A DNA stretch of 7,408 nt from a bacterium. GTDB taxonomy: Bacteria > T1Sed10-126. The stretch lies in NCBI GenBank assembly GCA_003554945.1, contig PWHN01000027.1, positions 1 through 7,408 on the forward strand. The letters are read 5' to 3'. Both the position numbers and the translations under genes were made by a program. The notes beneath the pieces are model-generated. The model ran no database searches. It was not told the origin of the DNA and saw nothing but the letters and a program-made list of their open reading frames with translations. This document shows, one piece after another, positions 5,252-7,408 of this stretch (position 1 is its first letter; every line of letters begins with the position of its first letter).

Positions 5252-5417
5252 CGGGGTACACCCCGGATGAAGGTAAGCCCTATAATTTCGAGTTAAAACT
5301 TAATTATACCCTTTTCAAAAGGTCATTCCAGCGGAAGCAGGGAACTTCTGAATGGCCTTGAATACGGCATTTGCTGGGCAATGAGAAGGGGTTAAGGTAT
5401 TGCCAAAATTATTTTGG
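5252..5417 (+). ncRNA. Candidate structured leader RNA (four to five hairpins)
   Basis: Successive inverted repeats fill this gene-free stretch. CGGGG (5252-5256) pairs with CCCCG (5261-5265). TATAATT (5281-5287) pairs with AATTATA (5302-5308), with an inner AGT/ACT stem. AAGGTCATTC (5319-5328) pairs with GAATGGCCTT (5350-5359) including one G-T pair, continuing as GGAAG (5333-5337) with CTTCT (5345-5349) across a 4-nt bulge. GGCAAT (5377-5382) pairs with ATTGCC (5399-5404). CCAAAA (5403-5408) pairs with TTTTGG (5412-5417), competing with the previous stem and covering the edge of the next ribosome binding site. I could not match it to a known riboswitch class. A tiny 13-codon frame with an SD (5191-5232) precedes it. 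Confidence 0.4.
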
Positions 5418-5428
5418 GAGGTATTTTA

Positions 5429-5467
5429 ATGACTACGGGTTCGGAAGTTAAATATAGCGATTTGTAG
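5429..5467 (+). CDS. 12-residue leader peptide or interrupted gene start
   Basis: TTGGGAGG (5414-5421) lies 7 nt before ATG 5429, one of the best ribosome binding sites in the window, yet the frame (MTTGSEVKYSDL) ends at TAG 5465-5467. The same frame is open again after this amber codon and runs directly into the 357-residue gene at 5501. It may be a leader peptide, or the original start of the larger gene cut off by a nonsense change. Its SD partly lies within the last hairpin of the candidate leader RNA. Confidence 0.35.
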   Translation: MTTGSEVKYSDL

Positions 5468-5500
5468 GGGATTGAGTTCTATTCTTGGGAGGGAGACAGT

Positions 5501-6574
5501 ATGGACAGATTTACGCTTTTAAAACAATATGGTCAGCAGAATGAGGGAATTCTGACGTATCCGATTTATCTGTCAGAGCCTATCAACGATCAATTACAAC
5601 CCATTACCGACGATGAGGAAGCAGTATTTACAAATCTGCAACAGGTAGGACGGGGAGATAGTGCTCTATTGATAGAGACCGATGTTGATGATGAGCTTCC
5701 CAAGGACGAATTGGTTGCTCTTGACTCTATTCCTGAGCAATTTGTTCAGTTGATCCGGGAGAATCCCGTTCAGGTGATCTATCCGTGTGCGAACGGTGTT
5801 CCAGGGTTCTATCTTTTTGGAGAAATACTGGGGCGTCAAGCTCTGATGAAAAAATATTGGAATCCCCCCGAACTGCGATCCGTTTTACTTACCGATACGA
5901 ATCTTAAGAGTTGTTACGAAGAGAGGCAATCCGATCATGGGACACGGTATATTTTTGAGAAGTTTGGGATTGAGGTGTGCTACCCGGACTCAGATATGAA
6001 AGCGGGTGATTTTTCGTTACAAAAGCTCCCTTCAATCTCCACTGAAATAGAGAAAGATGATATTATCGGGAAAGAGATTGACGTTGAGAAAGAACGGGGG
6101 TTCCCGGGAAAAGATGCATCCGGAGAGGATCGAGTGTTAAATTGGTATCACAAGAATAACTTAGAGACCGGCCCACTTTTTCGGGAGTTTAGGGTTACAA
6201 ATGGTATTGAAAACTCAGCGCGCCAGCGAGCCTTGGATGGACTTCTTATATGTAACGGCGAAGAAAATCAAGTATATAAACCAACACTCCAGAATGGTGG
6301 TTATGAATATGCCAAACATTTAATCGATCAGAACTATCCGCTCATAGCCATTGAAGTGCACAAGTGGGGATGGGAGGGATTCGGCCAAGTGGTAGGGAAG
6401 GCGACTCTATTGGAGGATTTCTGGGATGCTCCTATTGTTCGCAAAGTCCTTGTTGTTAAAAATAACCAGGGAAGGAACTTTGAACGATTGGATCGTGAAA
6501 ATCCCCAGGTTGACCTTGAATCCATAATGGCAGACTACGGCGTAGAAATTGTCATCGCCCCGGAGGATATCTAA
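5501..6574 (+). CDS. Unrecognised protein with duplicated restriction-endonuclease-like domain
   Basis: The protein is 357 residues; ATG 5501 follows GGGAGGGAG (5489-5497). I cannot name the family. Two segments, about 88-163 and 279-354, align with each other: GEILGRQALMKKYW (107-120) with GQVVGKATLLEDFW (295-308), then PELRSVLL with PIVRKVLV, and GIEVCYPDSD with GVEIVIAPED. The second half looks like a PD-(D/E)XK-type nuclease core: LFREFRV with E229, RALDGLLI with D246, then IAIEVHK with E285 and K288, and the GFGQ motif (293-296). In the first half the aspartate may be kept (RGDSALLIE, D53), but the E and K positions appear as Y94 and A97. A charged linker (about 165-215) joins the halves. 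A nuclease with one degenerate and one active-looking copy is my inference. It stands alone, flanked by a structured leader and a direct repeat. Confidence 0.6.
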   Translation: MDRFTLLKQYGQQNEGILTYPIYLSEPINDQLQPITDDEEAVFTNLQQVGRGDSALLIETDVDDELPKDELVALDSIPEQFVQLIRENPVQVIYPCANGVPGFYLFGEILGRQALMKKYWNPPELRSVLLTDTNLKSCYEERQSDHGTRYIFEKFGIEVCYPDSDMKAGDFSLQKLPSISTEIEKDDIIGKEIDVEKERGFPGKDASGEDRVLNWYHKNNLETGPLFREFRVTNGIENSARQRALDGLLICNGEENQVYKPTLQNGGYEYAKHLIDQNYPLIAIEVHKWGWEGFGQVVGKATLLEDFWDAPIVRKVLVVKNNQGRNFERLDRENPQVDLESIMADYGVEIVIAPEDI

Positions 6575-6613
6575 AATATTCAGCATAAAAGCGGGTAGCT
6601 TCAGGCGAAATGA

Positions 6614-6679
6614 ATGAGTAAAAACGGAAAACGTAAAAAACGTATCAAAAACGTATCGTACGAGGACTTTAGGAAGTAA
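6614..6679 (+). CDS. Possible 21-residue basic peptide ending inside repeat B
   Basis: ATG 6614 opens a short frame rich in K and R (KRKKRIK) and ending NVSYEDFRK at TAA 6677-6679. The last nine codons and stop are the ones shared with copy A at 3904-3933. AGG at 6603-6605 is a weak ribosome binding site. It may be a real small basic peptide, the remnant of a gene whose end was copied, or a chance frame through a DNA-level repeat. Confidence 0.2.
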   Translation: MSKNGKRKKRIKNVSYEDFRK

Positions 6680-6724
6680 TTAAGCGCATACTCTCAAAAT
6701 TTAAAATCGAAATGCTTGGCTAAA
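6649..6724 (+). repeat. Direct repeat, copy B (structured, about 76 bp)
   Basis: Positions 6649-6682 equal 3903-3936 base for base. Later parts are diverged but keep the ends. TTTAG (6668-6672) pairs with CTAAA (6720-6724), and AAGC (6682-6685) pairs with GCTT (6714-6717). In copy A the inner pairing is AGGC with GCCT, so one G-C pair has become A-T on both arms. It lies 74 bp after the 357-residue gene, a position like that of copy A after the fusion gene. Confidence 0.7.
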
Positions 6725-6942
6725 GTAGAAACAAAACCGGTTCAGGGCTTGAGCAGGGGGGGAACGAGGTATCGTAATTTAAGTTTTTAGCTATTCCCCG
6801 GAACCCGGCAGCGTATATCCTCATTCCAGACCCGAAATCCTCCTCCATATATCCAAAGTCCCGTACATAAGACATACGATTAGTCTCGCCAAGCCGTCCA
6901 TAACGCCAAATCCCAAAAAATCCCTCCCCGAACTAACCCCAA
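6725..6942. other. Noncoding spacer with two weak minus-strand frames
   Basis: No gene is well supported here. On the minus strand, 6901-6821 reads as 26 residues (starting MDGLARLIVCLMYG). A second frame from ATG 6875 to TAG 6720 reads as 51 residues (starting MSYVRDFGYMEEDF) and stays open well upstream of that ATG. Neither has a proper ribosome binding site, and they overlap each other in different frames. The plus strand has a run of seven G at 6756-6762. It could be a decayed gene or a dispersed repeat. Confidence 0.35.
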
Positions 6943-6987
6943 ATCTGTACAATTCTACAATCGGTACTATTGTACAATTGTACAGAT
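6943..6987. promoter_or_regulatory. Operator-like palindrome with TGTACA boxes
   Basis: ATCTGTACAATT (6943-6954) and AATTGTACAGAT (6976-6987) form a perfect 12-bp inverted repeat with a 21-nt spacer. TGTACA occurs at 6946-6951, 6971-6976 and 6979-6984. The sequence TACAATTGTA (6973-6982) matches the TACANNTGTA operator known for the CopY/BlaI/MecI repressor family. It lies about 60 bp upstream of the candidate promoter at 7048 and 128 bp before the gene at 7116. No matching repressor gene is in the window. Confidence 0.5.
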
Positions 6988-7047
6988 GTGCAAATAGAAT
7001 ATGTAATAAACACAGGATGTTTCCTCCAGTTTAATTAGATGTTCTCT

Positions 7048-7075
7048 TTTACTTCAGGCGCAAATTTCGTATACT
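7048..7075 (+). promoter_or_regulatory. Candidate promoter of the terminal gene
   Basis: TTTACT (7048-7053), a 16-nt spacer and TATACT (7070-7075, 5/6 of the -10 consensus). The expected start near 7082 leaves a leader of about 34 nt to ATG 7116. Confidence 0.35.
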
Positions 7076-7115
7076 CTGCTTGAGCTATCCAATTTTACCG
7101 GGACGGTAGATAATT

Positions 7116-7408
7116 ATGGAAGCTCCCCGCCAGGTTGAGATGATTCTTAAGCATGGTGATGTATCTTCCACCTATAAGTTTGCTCTTCTGAAAAGTATTA
7201 TTGACTATGTCATTGCCCACCCGACGGAAGATGCACGCAACGGGTTTCACTATATCCCCGGGATTTACCTGGCGCGCCAATTTATGCGCTACTACTGGCC
7301 GCTGTGGAGACACGAAATCCCCCAGAATCCCACCGGCCGCACCGCGATGGCCTCCGTTTTTGAAGACTTCCAGGCGAAAGTAGACCACGATCTATACCGG
7401 GAACCGAA
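7116..7408 (+). CDS. N-terminus of a probable HNH endonuclease-family protein (partial)
   Basis: The frame is open from ATG 7116 to the window edge, giving 97 residues and no stop. The ribosome binding site is weak (GGGACGG near 7100-7106). Residues 17-29 (SSTYKFALLKSII) and a later stretch with IPGIYLARQFMRYYWPL and HEIPQNP resemble the N-terminal region of a group of HNH endonuclease proteins that share a YKFALL segment, a YYWPL segment and an IPQ motif. The nuclease domain itself would lie beyond the window and is not seen. A minus-strand frame covering the same DNA is a shadow. The TGTACA operator and the promoter at 7048-7075 lie upstream, pointing to separate control. Family assignment rests on remembered motif likeness. 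Confidence 0.55.
   Translation, partial: MEAPRQVEMILKHGDVSSTYKFALLKSIIDYVIAHPTEDARNGFHYIPGIYLARQFMRYYWPLWRHEIPQNPTGRTAMASVFEDFQAKVDHDLYREP

Noticed and set aside
5252-5417. Known riboswitch (TPP, cobalamin, c-di-GMP, fluoride) or IS605/TnpB-type RNA
   Set aside because: I could not find the conserved core motifs of these classes, and no TnpB/IscB gene is nearby; left as an unclassified structured leader.
6720-6901. Two minus-strand small frames of 26 and 51 residues as genes
   Set aside because: They overlap each other in different frames, have no ribosome binding sites and no recognisable domain.
7095-7388. 97-residue minus-strand frame opposite the last gene
   Set aside because: Shadow of the plus-strand gene, which has family-like motifs; the minus reading has none and has no promoter or ribosome binding site.

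Overview
The window is bacterial DNA: genes have strong AGGAGG-type ribosome binding sites, sigma-70-like promoter boxes can be found, and spacing is compact. Base composition leans AT. No taxonomic marker (rRNA, ribosomal protein, housekeeping gene) is present. The long spacers, packed with small palindromes and short tandem repeats, resemble intergenic DNA I associate with anaerobic Desulfobacterota-like genomes, but that is an impression from memory and not a placement. The gene content looks like an accessory region or defence island. No transposase, integrase or CRISPR array is visible.

Layout. 1-60 holds the apparent end of an upstream gene, followed by a noncoding spacer with a three-copy 11-bp repeat. 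393-1108 is a HigBA-type toxin-antitoxin operon, toxin first, with a well-formed promoter. 1109-1735 is mostly repeat DNA: five 8-bp units, then two hairpins with identical loop and flanks whose stems have changed in a pairwise, compensating way. 1736-3838 encodes the most striking protein, a 700-residue fusion of a GmrSD/SspE-like DUF262 domain (DGQQR), an HNH-type nuclease domain and a C-terminal Schlafen-like AlbA_2 domain. A minus-strand 43-residue single-span membrane protein follows at 4020-4151. Next come a small helical protein and an overlapping DnaQ-like exonuclease (4393-5188) whose ExoIII aspartate is missing. 5252-5417 folds into successive hairpins, followed by a 12-codon leader ORF and a 357-residue protein (5501-6574). 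I read that protein as an internal duplication of a restriction-endonuclease-like domain, with one degenerate and one apparently intact copy. The window ends with an operator-like palindrome and the start of a probable HNH-type protein (7116 to the edge).

A 34-bp identical (about 77-bp recognisable) direct repeat lies just after the fusion gene and again just after the 357-residue gene, 2746 bp apart. It encloses the membrane protein, the exonuclease pair and the duplicated-domain protein.

How the genes could work together is inference. A toxin-antitoxin module, a nucleotide-dependent nuclease fusion, an exonuclease and a second nuclease-like protein side by side fit an anti-phage or anti-plasmid island. 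Gaps of 170-500 bp with repeats between the large genes suggest separate modules placed next to each other more than one operon. The only tight coupling is within higBA and within the small ORF/exonuclease pair.
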